DNA of 19,507 nucleotides from Methanobacteriota archaeon (GCA_002685415.1 NYXO01000016.1:50488-69994); one strand, 5' to 3'. Positions 1-8,609 are shown, counted from the first letter of the stretch. The notes: generated from the sequence alone by a model not told the origin. Numbers and translations are program-made.

Positions 1-98
1 CTATCAATATCGGCAGATACTCCGTCAAAAGACGACATTGCCTCTGCTAATTCCTCTGCTGCCTTCTGCTGAGCCGCCGCTGAGATTTTCTTACCCAT
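1..98 (-). CDS. nuoC: probable NADH dehydrogenase-like complex I subunit C, 5' end only
   Basis: Only the first 32 codons are in the window; the gene runs off the left edge. The start ATG (98-96) follows the nuoB stop by 13 nt and has a G-rich ribosome site (GAGGGGGGAT) about 5 nt upstream. The visible peptide begins MGKKISAAAQQKAAEELAEA and is Ala/Glu-rich and helical, with no motif that proves the family. The nuoC call rests on position: nuoA-nuoB-nuoC is the usual order in complex I operons, and NuoC (the 30-kDa peripheral-arm subunit) often begins with a variable helical stretch. A fused nuoCD or an unrelated small subunit is not excluded. Confidence 0.6.
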   Translation of the reverse strand, partial: MGKKISAAAQQKAAEELAEAMSSFDGVSADID

Positions 99-111
99 TC
101 AAAATCCCCCC

Positions 112-708
112 TCACTCGTCTCCGACGATTAGCGGTGCCTCATTCATCGGACGGACTTCGCTAGGCACTCCACCAATGCGGATAATTTTCTCACGCAATT
201 TCCCAAAGCCATCAATCAGAGCCTCAGGACGTGGAGGGCAACCAGGAATATACACATCAACAGGAATAACCGTATCTACGCCCTCGAGAATATTGTAGGA
301 TTGGAAATATGGACCTCCAGAAATTGCACATTCACCCATTGCGATGCACCATTTGGGCTCTGGCATTTGCTCCCAAAGCCGGACAATTGGATCTGCGAAC
401 TTTTTGGAAATTGGCCCATTGACCAACAGAACATCACATTGCCTTGGACTTGAGCGGAAAAACACACCAAATCGCTCAGCGTCGAATCGGCTGGCTCCTG
501 CAGCTGCCATTTCTAAAGCGCAGCACTTGATTCCAAGATGTAGAGGGAAGAGGGACTTTCGCTGGCCCCAGTTGAATAAGCGACCTCCTAATACTCCGAT
601 TACTTCCTTCATTCGACTTGCCTTGAGCGCTTCATCGGTTACATCGCCTACGGTGTCAACGAGAATTCTACTATTGAAAACCGAAAAGTTTGGGGGTTCT
701 TCGCTCAT
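112..708 (-). CDS. nuoB: complex I subunit B, N2 iron-sulfur cluster protein (NuoB/FpoB family)
   Basis: This 198-aa protein has the full signature of the 20-kDa peripheral-arm subunit that carries the terminal 4Fe-4S cluster N2, which hands electrons to quinone. The four expected ligands are present: the adjacent pair Cys62-Cys63 in KCCALEM, Cys127 in MGECAISGG, and Cys157 in YIPGCPPRPEALIDG. An extra Cys121 lies six residues before Cys127. Length is normal for the family. It starts 9 nt after the nuoA stop, and the site GAGGTGATT overlaps that stop codon, so translation is probably coupled. The protein would sit on the cytoplasmic face, docked to the membrane arm. NuoB and FpoB cannot be told apart from sequence alone, so the electron donor (NADH, F420H2 or ferredoxin) is open. 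Confidence 0.95.
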   Translation of the reverse strand: MSEEPPNFSVFNSRILVDTVGDVTDEALKASRMKEVIGVLGGRLFNWGQRKSLFPLHLGIKCCALEMAAAGASRFDAERFGVFFRSSPRQCDVLLVNGPISKKFADPIVRLWEQMPEPKWCIAMGECAISGGPYFQSYNILEGVDTVIPVDVYIPGCPPRPEALIDGFGKLREKIIRIGGVPSEVRPMNEAPLIVGDE

Positions 709-717
709 TCAATCACC

Positions 718-1164
718 TCAGATGTAAATTCGACCGCGCTTGCGGAATACGTGCCATACGCCAAGACTCATCAGAACGATGAATACGGTTAGAGTTAGCA
801 TGGCTGACCAAATATCGATATCTGCGCCAGCATCTTGAATCGCAATTACCCCTCCAAATGCAAGGAACATGAATGCTATATCGAACACCAGGAAGATAAT
901 TGCATACCAATAGTACTGGAAATGGAAATTGATGTGGGCATCACCCACAGGATCTGCACCGCATTCATACGTGCTCTCTCTCCTAACATACAGGCTCTGA
1001 TCAGTCTCATAACCTGGGAGTAAAATTGAACGCAATTTGTTATTGTCGTTAGCGCTTGGAGTTGGCCTCAAGAAGCGAGAAGCGACGAAGCTCCCTACCG
1101 GGAATCCTATGCCAACAAGGGTCATTACAGCTAACGCGAGATACGCTTCTGGAACCGTCGACAT
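718..1164 (-). CDS. nuoA: complex I subunit A, membrane subunit (NuoA family)
   Basis: This 148-aa membrane protein has three hydrophobic segments (about residues 6-30, 85-110 and 117-138) and the family motif YECGADPVG (66-74) followed by an aromatic run and FD at 94-95. NuoA is a core membrane-arm subunit next to the quinone site. The frame is open to 1212, but the ATG at 1164 is chosen because AGGTG lies 6 nt upstream and the 16 extra residues are not NuoA-like. It heads the operon nuoA-nuoB-nuoC. Oddity: where the family normally has FDVE in the second membrane helix, this protein has FDIA, so the Glu is replaced by Ala97 while Asp95 is kept. Confidence 0.93.
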   Translation of the reverse strand: MSTVPEAYLALAVMTLVGIGFPVGSFVASRFLRPTPSANDNNKLRSILLPGYETDQSLYVRRESTYECGADPVGDAHINFHFQYYWYAIIFLVFDIAFMFLAFGGVIAIQDAGADIDIWSAMLTLTVFIVLMSLGVWHVFRKRGRIYI

Positions 1165-1177
1165 CGCTGACACCTGA

Positions 1178-1194
1178 CGGTCCCGTAGGGACCG
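1178..1194 (-). repeat. hairpin in the nuoA leader
   Basis: A perfect 7-bp inverted repeat, CGGTCCC-GTA-GGGACCG on the plus strand, with a 3-nt loop. In the nuoA mRNA it ends 2 nt before the AGGTG ribosome site and 13 nt before the ATG, so it could limit ribosome access or stabilise the 5' end. It resembles three other tight inverted repeats in the gaps of this window. Confidence 0.6.
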
Positions 1195-1215
1195 GCAAAG
1201 TCGGCCAGCCAAAAT

Positions 1216-1235
1216 ACGGTCATAAGCATAACCGT
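1216..1235 (-). promoter_or_regulatory. possible nuo promoter with imperfect palindrome
   Basis: ACGGT and ACCGT flank an AT-rich core containing CATAAGCATA, making an imperfect 20-bp palindrome. On the minus strand the core reads TTATGCTTATG, a weak TATA-like box about 62 nt upstream of the nuoA ATG. That spacing would put the transcript start near 1200 and the leader hairpin inside the mRNA. A palindrome over a TATA box would suit a repressor site. Both roles are inferred. Confidence 0.3.
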
Positions 1236-1315
1236 GCGTTCATTGAGGATGGCGGTGGCAGACAATACATTGGAATGATTACAAGTTAGGATTCATCTCC
1301 AATCGACAACTGGGC

Positions 1316-4000
1316 TCAGTCGTTCGATTCATTTTCCAAGGCTTGTAGAATCCTACGGTTTTCTGCACGTGATCTGAAGAATAACACCACAACCAACAAG
1401 CCTCCAATTGCGGTTAACCCATAGATTAGAATCTGTTCATTTTCATCACTCAGCCAACTTAGGCCCGAAGACACTTCTGCGGTGACTTCCAAATCAAGTG
1501 GTTCGCCTGCTACCGGCATACCCTTTGGCTGGACTGTAATCGTAAATCGATAAGTATCATCTTGTACCATTCCTGCTGGAGGTGTTACTCTTACTGTGAT
1601 AGTTCTTGAATTACCTGGAGAGAGCTGAAACTCGTCTTCGATAACATTCACCGTCCAACCTCTAAGTGAGTCGCTCGAAAGTATCTGTACGGTCTCAACA
1701 ATATTGCCATGATTCGTAACGTGAAGAATAAACTCAACACTGTTCCTTTCATCAGTGGTTAGTTCTTCTTCACCTTCAAGGGTGAATCGTAAATCATGAA
1801 TTGTTCTCACTTCAAAAATTAAGTCCACACTAGTGCTTTCAGCGGCGTTCTTTTCTGATGATGCGCTGACCTTTACGATGCCAGTAGTTCCACTTGAAAC
1901 TCCTTCTAGAACTTCTAATTCGATTGTAATCAGAACTCTATCACCGGAAGGAACTGCAATGTTTCCATCTACTGTTACACCATTCACTAGGACTCGACGT
2001 AATACAGAGGATTCCATGCCAGTCATCGAAATAACTGCACTATCTCCGCCCGGGAAATTACCTGTATTTTCAACCCAGAAATTGATTTCTTTTGAGCCCC
2101 CTGGTGGGAGAACAATATCCATCTGGCCCGGGATAGAACCAGGCATTTCAGGAGTTATTGCCATCCCATAGTCGTAGTTTGAGACTATCACACTAATCGT
2201 CTGTTCTACCTTTTCACTAGTGCCAAAAATTGCCACGCGAGAAAGAATTGTCACCGAATCTGCATCTTCCTCGCCCTCCACCGTTACGTCAAGGAATACT
2301 CGCTTAGATTCACCTGGATCTAGAATAATTTGAGTTATGGAGTTTCCAGAATTATCCGAATATGATGCCGCCCACATAGGAGGGTTACAACCAGTTTGAT
2401 CATTAGGGTCACAAACCTGTAGTTTGAATGTATCACGAGTATTTCCAGTGTTGGAAATATCGATCGGGAATTGTACTACTTGGCCAGAACGACCTGTTTG
2501 CTGAGTTGAAAGTATGTCTGCAGTGAGATCATGTCTTGCTGCTACGGATACTGTTAGCACCCTGCTATTCAGTATGGTTGTTGAACCGCTCACAGTCACG
2601 CCAAACTCTACGGTATTGTCTCCTGCTAACGCGTTTGATGGAACGTTTACTGTAGCAGTTAGTGATGCTTCATTGTTGGAGTTGTGCTTACTGTTTACGG
2701 TAACAGAAGATTGTGAAAAGGAAATTTGCCATCCTTCTGGAAGATCCATCGTGGTAAGAGAAAATGTATCAAGGCCATTACCACGATTTTCAACAGTTAG
2801 AGTGACTGAATCGGAGGTTCCAGGTTCAACATTAGATAGTTTCGAAGTGCTTAGGGTGAGTCTGGCCTCGTGGACCTGCCCGATGGTCACAGTGAGGGTT
2901 TGCTCGCAACCAATACCTTGGTTGGAGCGCCCTTGTATCTTGATTTCAATCTGCGAGCCTGCCTCGACTGAATCGTCAGGAGTTACTGAAAAAGTGAACG
3001 TATGGCTATCATCAGAATTTCCTGGTTTTGCCAATAATGCAGACCTTGGGCTATCAAATTCGATCCATCCACTTATGTCTGTTCCAGGAGATTGGGCTTG
3101 AGTTTGAACTGTCCATTCAGTATTTCCAATATTTTCTACTTCGAAACTATTTGTTGCAGTTTGACCGGGATCGAGATTGTGAGAAGAGGTCTGCAATGAG
3201 CCGTCACATTCTTTGACTTCTGGGACACTTAATCTGAGGCTGAGATTATCCTCGGCTCTATCCGCAGCGTTTGGATCATTGGTTACTGTAGCCAAGAGAA
3301 GGAAACAATGCTGTCCTGCTTCAGTAGAACTGCCATCAGGAACATCTACTGTCACCTCTACGGTCTCAGTATCTCCTGAATCTAACTGAACTACAGCAGG
3401 GTCTACTTCAGCGCTCAAGTCATCTGATTCACAGTCGTTATCGCTGTTCATCTCTAGTTGCACGTTTGCCTGCTGTTCACCAGTATTCTCAACCTCAACT
3501 TCCCATACCACTGAGTCACTACCATCAAACTCGACATCTGTCTCATCAGTGGTTAATTTGACTGCGTAAAGACCTCCACCATCACCTGCTGTTGTTGTGA
3601 CAGTTATATCGGCGTTCTTTGGAGTACCTGGGGCTCCGCCTGCTACAGTCGCAGTAGCCTGAACAGTGGTCTCACAATCTCCATTCGCTTGTTCATTTAC
3701 AGTGACTGTTAGTGTAACTTGTTCAGACTCGCCACCACCTATCGTTCCAGAAACCTGTTCTATGTTTGAACTGAAGCCATTGCAACCTGAAGAGTCCTGC
3801 TGAGTGCTCAAACTAACGGCCATATCATCGTCTCCATCGTTGTGGACTGTGATTGTGTATTCTGCTGGGTTATCAGCATCTGCCTCTTGAGCAGTTGGAC
3901 TTGCAGTCAGACGTGGGTCTATCTCAGCCTGAACGAATGGAGAAAACATCGTGATTACCAACAAAACCGTCAGAAGACGGGCCGAAGCAACGCGATTCAT
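1316..4000 (-). CDS. secreted, membrane-anchored Ig-like (CARDB/NEW3-type) repeat protein
   Basis: This 894-aa protein has a signal peptide (residues 1-25, ending FSPFVQA), a long acidic beta-rich ectodomain, one C-terminal membrane span (about 857-875) and a short basic tail. The ectodomain is built from about seven modules of some 110-130 residues, recognisable by recurring VENTGE, VENIGN, VENRGN, ISNTGN, VENTGN and VTNHGN signatures typical of CARDB/NEW3-like cell-surface domains. The modules probably serve adhesion or scaffolding; no catalytic motif is seen. Eight Cys residues occur as four pairs in the first two thirds, suggesting disulfides. The ATG at 4000 is preferred to the in-frame GTG at 4003 because GGAG lies 5 nt upstream of the ATG. 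It follows the subtilase gene by 63 bp. Its ligand is unknown. Confidence 0.88.
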   Translation of the reverse strand: MNRVASARLLTVLLVITMFSPFVQAEIDPRLTASPTAQEADADNPAEYTITVHNDGDDDMAVSLSTQQDSSGCNGFSSNIEQVSGTIGGGESEQVTLTVTVNEQANGDCETTVQATATVAGGAPGTPKNADITVTTTAGDGGGLYAVKLTTDETDVEFDGSDSVVWEVEVENTGEQQANVQLEMNSDNDCESDDLSAEVDPAVVQLDSGDTETVEVTVDVPDGSSTEAGQHCFLLLATVTNDPNAADRAEDNLSLRLSVPEVKECDGSLQTSSHNLDPGQTATNSFEVENIGNTEWTVQTQAQSPGTDISGWIEFDSPRSALLAKPGNSDDSHTFTFSVTPDDSVEAGSQIEIKIQGRSNQGIGCEQTLTVTIGQVHEARLTLSTSKLSNVEPGTSDSVTLTVENRGNGLDTFSLTTMDLPEGWQISFSQSSVTVNSKHNSNNEASLTATVNVPSNALAGDNTVEFGVTVSGSTTILNSRVLTVSVAARHDLTADILSTQQTGRSGQVVQFPIDISNTGNTRDTFKLQVCDPNDQTGCNPPMWAASYSDNSGNSITQIILDPGESKRVFLDVTVEGEEDADSVTILSRVAIFGTSEKVEQTISVIVSNYDYGMAITPEMPGSIPGQMDIVLPPGGSKEINFWVENTGNFPGGDSAVISMTGMESSVLRRVLVNGVTVDGNIAVPSGDRVLITIELEVLEGVSSGTTGIVKVSASSEKNAAESTSVDLIFEVRTIHDLRFTLEGEEELTTDERNSVEFILHVTNHGNIVETVQILSSDSLRGWTVNVIEDEFQLSPGNSRTITVRVTPPAGMVQDDTYRFTITVQPKGMPVAGEPLDLEVTAEVSSGLSWLSDENEQILIYGLTAIGGLLVVVLFFRSRAENRRILQALENESND

Positions 4001-4025
4001 CACATCTCCGACAAACGTGCCCCTC

Positions 4026-4042
4026 TAAGGGCTTCGGGCTAC
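4026..4042 (-). promoter_or_regulatory. leader motif shared with the 1455-aa envelope gene
   Basis: On the minus strand this reads GTAGCCCGAAGCCCTTA and begins 42 nt before the ATG at 4000. A matching element (13 of 17 positions, no gaps) begins 41 nt before the ATG at 13562. It could be the start of the transcript, a regulator site, or an mRNA element. Function is inferred only from the repeated position. Confidence 0.35.
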
Positions 4043-4061
4043 GCGACCCCTTGGGGTCGCG
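4042..4061 (-). repeat. 9-bp inverted repeat after the subtilase stop
   Basis: CGCGACCCC and GGGGTCGCG are separated by TT, giving a very stable perfect 9-bp stem. It starts 2 nt after the TGA of the subtilase gene and its last base overlaps the shared leader motif of the next gene. No T-run follows in the transcript, so it does not resemble a bacterial intrinsic terminator. It may protect or punctuate the mRNA, or act as a DNA operator upstream of the 1316-4000 gene. Confidence 0.55.
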
Positions 4062-4063
4062 CT

Positions 4064-7000
4064 TCATGCGTCCACTAATTCATCCCAATCTGCGTTGCAG
4101 TGTAGGCATTTTCCGAGTGATAGGATATCACAACCTCCTACTTGGCCCGGGCGATGATAACGAGCACCACAACTGCCGCAGGCCAAAGCATCACCAACTG
4201 TGATATCGCCGCTACAAACCCAGCATTCAATACCTGAACTACTTTCTTTTTCAGCGATATTTAGTGACTCAGTGATTTTACTTACGGCTTCATTGGACAT
4301 TATTGATTCTAAGCTACCACCCTTTCGTTGGAATACAAAGAATCCGCCTCCTGCGAGAATAGCAATTAGGAAGATAACAAGAATAGGAATCAGAGTAGAT
4401 GACATAGTGTTACTTTCTCCTTTTGCAGGTAGTACATCAACCTCGATAATGAAAGAAGAATCTTGAATGATTTCTGCGTCTCGTAAGAAAATCTCTATAT
4501 CGCCATCACTACCGCTATCCGGAGTAAATTCGATTGTTATCGATCTGGACTCTCCGGGGCTCAAAATGAGTAATAATTCATCTTGGATTATGACATTCCA
4601 ATCACTCTTCACATCAAGTCGATGATTAATTTCTGAATTTCCTACATTCTGAACGTCTATTGTCAATTGAGCAGGATAATTTTGATGGGCAATCGGATCA
4701 TTGGTGCGTAGATTCCAATCTAAAGCCGAAACGGAATCTACAAGTAGAGAAATTGAGTTTTCTACCACAACTCCTTCTCCTTCCATCCTCAGAGTAACTA
4801 CTGGCTCAGAACCAGCTTCTTCCGAAAGAGGAATTGTAATTGTACACCAGATTACACTGCTCGCTCCAGCAGCCAATGTTGATGGGGTGGAAGGACAGTT
4901 TGCTTCCCAATCGCCATCACTTGGGACTATGATTGAAGTCGTAGGACGCCAAGTCGAAGTGCCTTCATTCTCGACCTCCCATGCCAAATCAAAGCCAACT
5001 CCAACCGGATGAGCGCCTATTCCCAAGGGAGTTTCGGACATGGTTCCATCTGCTAGGACAACTTCGTGGAATGCTAGGCTTGGGATCGCAGCAGATAGAA
5101 CGTCGATGGTTCTATTCCAATCCACAGAAAAACCATCGTCGGTAGCAAAACGTAGCTTGAAATCGCCGGTTGTAGCTCGTCCATTTCCTTGCAAAGTAAC
5201 CGACCAAGTTGTAGATTCACCCGCTGGGGCTTCCAATGTGTTGAGGCCACCAACAATCGACCAACCGGATGGTACCGCTCTTTGATACGGAGTCATGGTT
5301 AGATGTCGATTTCCTGTATTCAAGAAATCAATTTCAAGATTTAATGTTTCATCGGGGGCAACCTCATACTGAATTCCATCACTTATCGGGGTTGTTGATA
5401 GTTGGTCGATTGCCATCACCTCGAGAGTGATTGGAACCGACCAAGAATCACTACTAACTCTAGAGTGAATTGTCAAGCCGGCATCGAAAATCGAGCCTGC
5501 TGGAATCATTGCACCTGGTGGATTTACGGTAATGTCAATCTCTCGACTCTGTCCCACCGCAAGAGTCCCAGTCGAACCATGAGATGACCCCTCAAATGCA
5601 CCTAGGGTATCTAGTCCCAAATGCCAACCCGCTGGCGAACTTAATTCCACATCATAGGTTTGAGGCCCATTACCCTCGTTGGTTACGAACACTTGCAATT
5701 GAGTCTGCGAAATTGGACTTACTGGGATTTGTCCTGATGTAATCAGCACATCTGCCGATGCAAGTATTGGTACATCGAAATACAAATCCAATTCTGACTC
5801 TATATCATTCTCGATATCCGTTCCGGTTACAGTCATGACATATGTCCCGGGTTCAGGGGGAGCGGGATGAATAAGTGTAAGTCCAACATCTACCGATTCT
5901 GCTTCTTGCAGATTGAAAGTGTTCGAAGTGAGTGAAGAAAACCAGTCGAATTCAACACCATCGCTCAACCTTACGGGTGAGCTTGTTACGATTGTTGCAT
6001 TAGTCTCGAATAACGCAGTATTTGTTAGAACGAGGTCCCATGAGGTGGAACTGTCATCCGCATCACCCAATGTCATGAATGGTTCATTTGAGGTCACCCT
6101 GACTCCAGGTGCGCTGATAATCATCGTGTGGGTAAGGAGATTGTTTCCTTCACTTGATTCCTCCACCAAATCATTTGGATCTATGTGGAAGGATAAATCA
6201 ACCAGCCCCTCAGTAGATGGAGTCCAAGTCCATTGAACATCGACTGATTCACCAGGAGTTAGTGAAATTGTCTGAGTAGAAATTAGGCTGCCATCGGCCC
6301 TTGCCATGACTTCAAGATCTGATACCGATCCAGCTCCGAGGTTCTCTACAGTCACACCAATCTCTACGGGATCTCCAATTTGTGGAATTGGAGGATTGAT
6401 ATTTACCTCAGGAGCAAAAGATGGGTCCGGCGATAGGTCGTTTACATTGACTCCTCGAACTGCTAAAGCATAAGGTTGCCAAGTTCGACTTCCACCATGA
6501 TAGTCATCTGTAACACGGACTGTCCATGTACCAACTCCGGCATTATCAATCAGTACAACTTCGACGTTGTTTTTATCATCAAAATTCCCACCGGCAATTG
6601 ATTTTCCACCACTGAAAACATTGCCTTTGAAGGAAGTCCCTCCGTTGGGATGAATCACTTCTAAGTTGAGATCATTGCGCAACTGATTGGTGCTTTGGGA
6701 GGAGCCAGGGTAGTCCGACCAAGCCAGAACTACCTTGAGTGGTTCTGCACCTCTTGTTATATCGAATGTGTATTCTTTCGTTTGGCCAGAAGATATACGG
6801 CTTCGATCATCTACGAAAATGCCTTCATCACTATCTGGAATTAGCGAATTTACAAGATTAACTCTGCCCCATCCTTCGTCGTTGTTTGGAATATTCCTAG
6901 CGCCCATATCCTCAGCACCTAGGATTAGCAGTGCCTTTACCAGCGCTCCTTGGGGTGCTGGTCTATTTGCAACATCCATGAGATATTGTCGTACTAGGGT

Positions 7001-8551
7001 TGCAGCACCCGCAGCAGCTGGCGTTGCCATCGAAGTACCACTGTATTCGATGTACCAATTATTTGACCAACCAGAAGAGGCGTCCTCGGCTTCTTGTGAA
7101 AGACATGAGCGAACTCCATCTCCCGGACCAACTAAATCAGGCTTCAGACGGCCATCATCCGTAGGCCCTCTACTACTCCAATAGTACATCTCATCTGGTG
7201 ACCCACTGTATCGATTTTTGTGCCCACCAACTGTGATTACATTCTTCGCTGTACCAGGGGGAGAGACACCATCGTTTCTTTCGTTACCGGCTGCGAACAG
7301 TACCGTCATTCCATCATAATTCCAGTATTGGTCCCAAGTGGAGGTTCTGTCATCTGCGTCCTCTGATTGAGTTGAGTAAGAGCCGAAGCCGCTACCAGCG
7401 CCCCAGCTATTTGTATGTAAGCGGGCGCCTGCATTGTAGGCAGAATTCAACATGCTGTTGATTCCGTAACTGTACAAGGCTCCGGTATCATCGTCTTCCA
7501 TTGCTTGGAAATATAGGTCAGCACCCGGTGCTACCCCTTCATACGAACCACTACTTCTCATTCCTGAACCTAGCACTGTGCAGGCAACATGAGTTCCGTG
7601 ACCATCAGACAAATCAGCAGTTGAAGAATCTCCTGGAGTAACTGAGGTTCTACCGACAATACGGTTGTTGAAGTCTCCATGGTCATGATCTATTCCCGAA
7701 TCTCCAACCGCTACTGTTTGACCGGTGCCATCTATGTTTGTGATGAAGAAGGATTCAACTGAATCAATCCCCATATGATTCCGGGCATTATCATTCTTCA
7801 ATTCTAATACCGGCAAGGGCGCAACATAGGCTACTGCAGGATCTTCAATCATAGCCGCTAGATTAGAGAGATCAATTTCGCCCCAAAATCTACCATCTTC
7901 CGGACTCCACTCATCAATAAGCCACTTGCTTGCGACATCGGGAAGAGAACTAGACAAACCAAGTCCGGGCTCCATATGTCGCTGGAGATTATCATCCTTC
8001 CATCCGAGAATCTCTACCATAATCGAGCCTTCTTCGACAACTGTTAGCAATGGGTGAACGAGTAATCCAGTTGGCACTGGATGGACTGCAATAACTACCG
8101 AGTTGAACTCTAATTTATCCAGTTCTTCTGTTGTTCCTTGAACTAAGAAGCCAGATGGAGGTATGGTCGTTCTTATTTCGACTTCCGCTGATGATTCCAC
8201 CTCTAAACGAGCGTCCCAAATTCCCACATCTCCATCTACAATCACCATCGCGAGATCTGAGCGAGGCTGTGTAAGGGAATTTGGTAAATGGACGGATGGG
8301 ATCAACCCTGATTCTGTGTATAGTCCAATAATTGAGTCAGCGGTATTGTCCCTGACTCTTTCAAATCCCTGTGACACTGTAGGAGATTGAAGATCTTGTA
8401 TTGAATTAGGGTCTGCAGCAATTTCCACACGCTTGACAGACCGATCTAGAGCCTCCGTTGAATCATCAACTCGGTTAATATCGATACCACCGGCTGGAAT
8501 CAACGAAATTAGGAATAATCCGATTAGCGCAATCGCAATTCTCCGCCCCAT
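4064..8551 (-). CDS. cell-surface subtilisin-family (S8) serine protease with Ig-like repeats, membrane anchor and RING-like zinc tail
   Basis: A 1495-aa protein with a signal peptide (about 1-22) and an N-terminal region of some 250 residues that may be a propeptide. The S8 catalytic domain has Asp284 (GDSGID), His318 (GHGTHVA), oxyanion Asn381 (HTNSWG) and Ser507 (SGTSMATPAAAG), so the catalytic set is intact. A beta-sandwich resembling a P-domain follows (near 570-700), then about six CARDB/NEW3-like modules (VENLG, VTNEGN, FLNTGN, VENEGT, VQNVGN) and a membrane span (about 1388-1411). The cytosolic tail has eight possible zinc ligands: Cys1443, 1446, 1458, 1461, His1466, Cys1474, 1482 and 1485. 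The protease would work outside the cell, probably on proteins for nutrition or surface maturation. The start has GAGG 8 nt upstream. Substrates and the role of the tail are unknown. Confidence 0.93.
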   Translation of the reverse strand: MGRRIAIALIGLFLISLIPAGGIDINRVDDSTEALDRSVKRVEIAADPNSIQDLQSPTVSQGFERVRDNTADSIIGLYTESGLIPSVHLPNSLTQPRSDLAMVIVDGDVGIWDARLEVESSAEVEIRTTIPPSGFLVQGTTEELDKLEFNSVVIAVHPVPTGLLVHPLLTVVEEGSIMVEILGWKDDNLQRHMEPGLGLSSSLPDVASKWLIDEWSPEDGRFWGEIDLSNLAAMIEDPAVAYVAPLPVLELKNDNARNHMGIDSVESFFITNIDGTGQTVAVGDSGIDHDHGDFNNRIVGRTSVTPGDSSTADLSDGHGTHVACTVLGSGMRSSGSYEGVAPGADLYFQAMEDDDTGALYSYGINSMLNSAYNAGARLHTNSWGAGSGFGSYSTQSEDADDRTSTWDQYWNYDGMTVLFAAGNERNDGVSPPGTAKNVITVGGHKNRYSGSPDEMYYWSSRGPTDDGRLKPDLVGPGDGVRSCLSQEAEDASSGWSNNWYIEYSGTSMATPAAAGAATLVRQYLMDVANRPAPQGALVKALLILGAEDMGARNIPNNDEGWGRVNLVNSLIPDSDEGIFVDDRSRISSGQTKEYTFDITRGAEPLKVVLAWSDYPGSSQSTNQLRNDLNLEVIHPNGGTSFKGNVFSGGKSIAGGNFDDKNNVEVVLIDNAGVGTWTVRVTDDYHGGSRTWQPYALAVRGVNVNDLSPDPSFAPEVNINPPIPQIGDPVEIGVTVENLGAGSVSDLEVMARADGSLISTQTISLTPGESVDVQWTWTPSTEGLVDLSFHIDPNDLVEESSEGNNLLTHTMIISAPGVRVTSNEPFMTLGDADDSSTSWDLVLTNTALFETNATIVTSSPVRLSDGVEFDWFSSLTSNTFNLQEAESVDVGLTLIHPAPPEPGTYVMTVTGTDIENDIESELDLYFDVPILASADVLITSGQIPVSPISQTQLQVFVTNEGNGPQTYDVELSSPAGWHLGLDTLGAFEGSSHGSTGTLAVGQSREIDITVNPPGAMIPAGSIFDAGLTIHSRVSSDSWSVPITLEVMAIDQLSTTPISDGIQYEVAPDETLNLEIDFLNTGNRHLTMTPYQRAVPSGWSIVGGLNTLEAPAGESTTWSVTLQGNGRATTGDFKLRFATDDGFSVDWNRTIDVLSAAIPSLAFHEVVLADGTMSETPLGIGAHPVGVGFDLAWEVENEGTSTWRPTTSIIVPSDGDWEANCPSTPSTLAAGASSVIWCTITIPLSEEAGSEPVVTLRMEGEGVVVENSISLLVDSVSALDWNLRTNDPIAHQNYPAQLTIDVQNVGNSEINHRLDVKSDWNVIIQDELLLILSPGESRSITIEFTPDSGSDGDIEIFLRDAEIIQDSSFIIEVDVLPAKGESNTMSSTLIPILVIFLIAILAGGGFFVFQRKGGSLESIMSNEAVSKITESLNIAEKESSSGIECWVCSGDITVGDALACGSCGARYHRPGQVGGCDILSLGKCLHCNADWDELVDA

Positions 8552-8609
8552 GAATCATCCCTCGATTGGCTCACCTTTCAGTATTCGGGTAGAATGTATT
8601 GCAATATTT

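Noticed and set aside
1165..1212. Upstream start for nuoA giving 164 aa
   Set aside because: The extra 16 residues are encoded by the leader hairpin and ribosome site and are not NuoA-like; the ATG at 1164 has a good site.
2514..3101. Plus-strand open frame of 195 aa
   Set aside because: Fully inside the 894-aa surface protein gene on the other strand, with no ribosome site and no family resemblance.
4042..4061. Bacterial-type intrinsic terminator
   Set aside because: The stem is strong, but neither strand has the following T-run; recorded instead as an inverted repeat of unknown role.
6735..7184. Plus-strand open frame of 149 aa
   Set aside because: Antisense to the subtilase catalytic domain, whose intact Asp, His, Asn and Ser motifs show which strand is coding.
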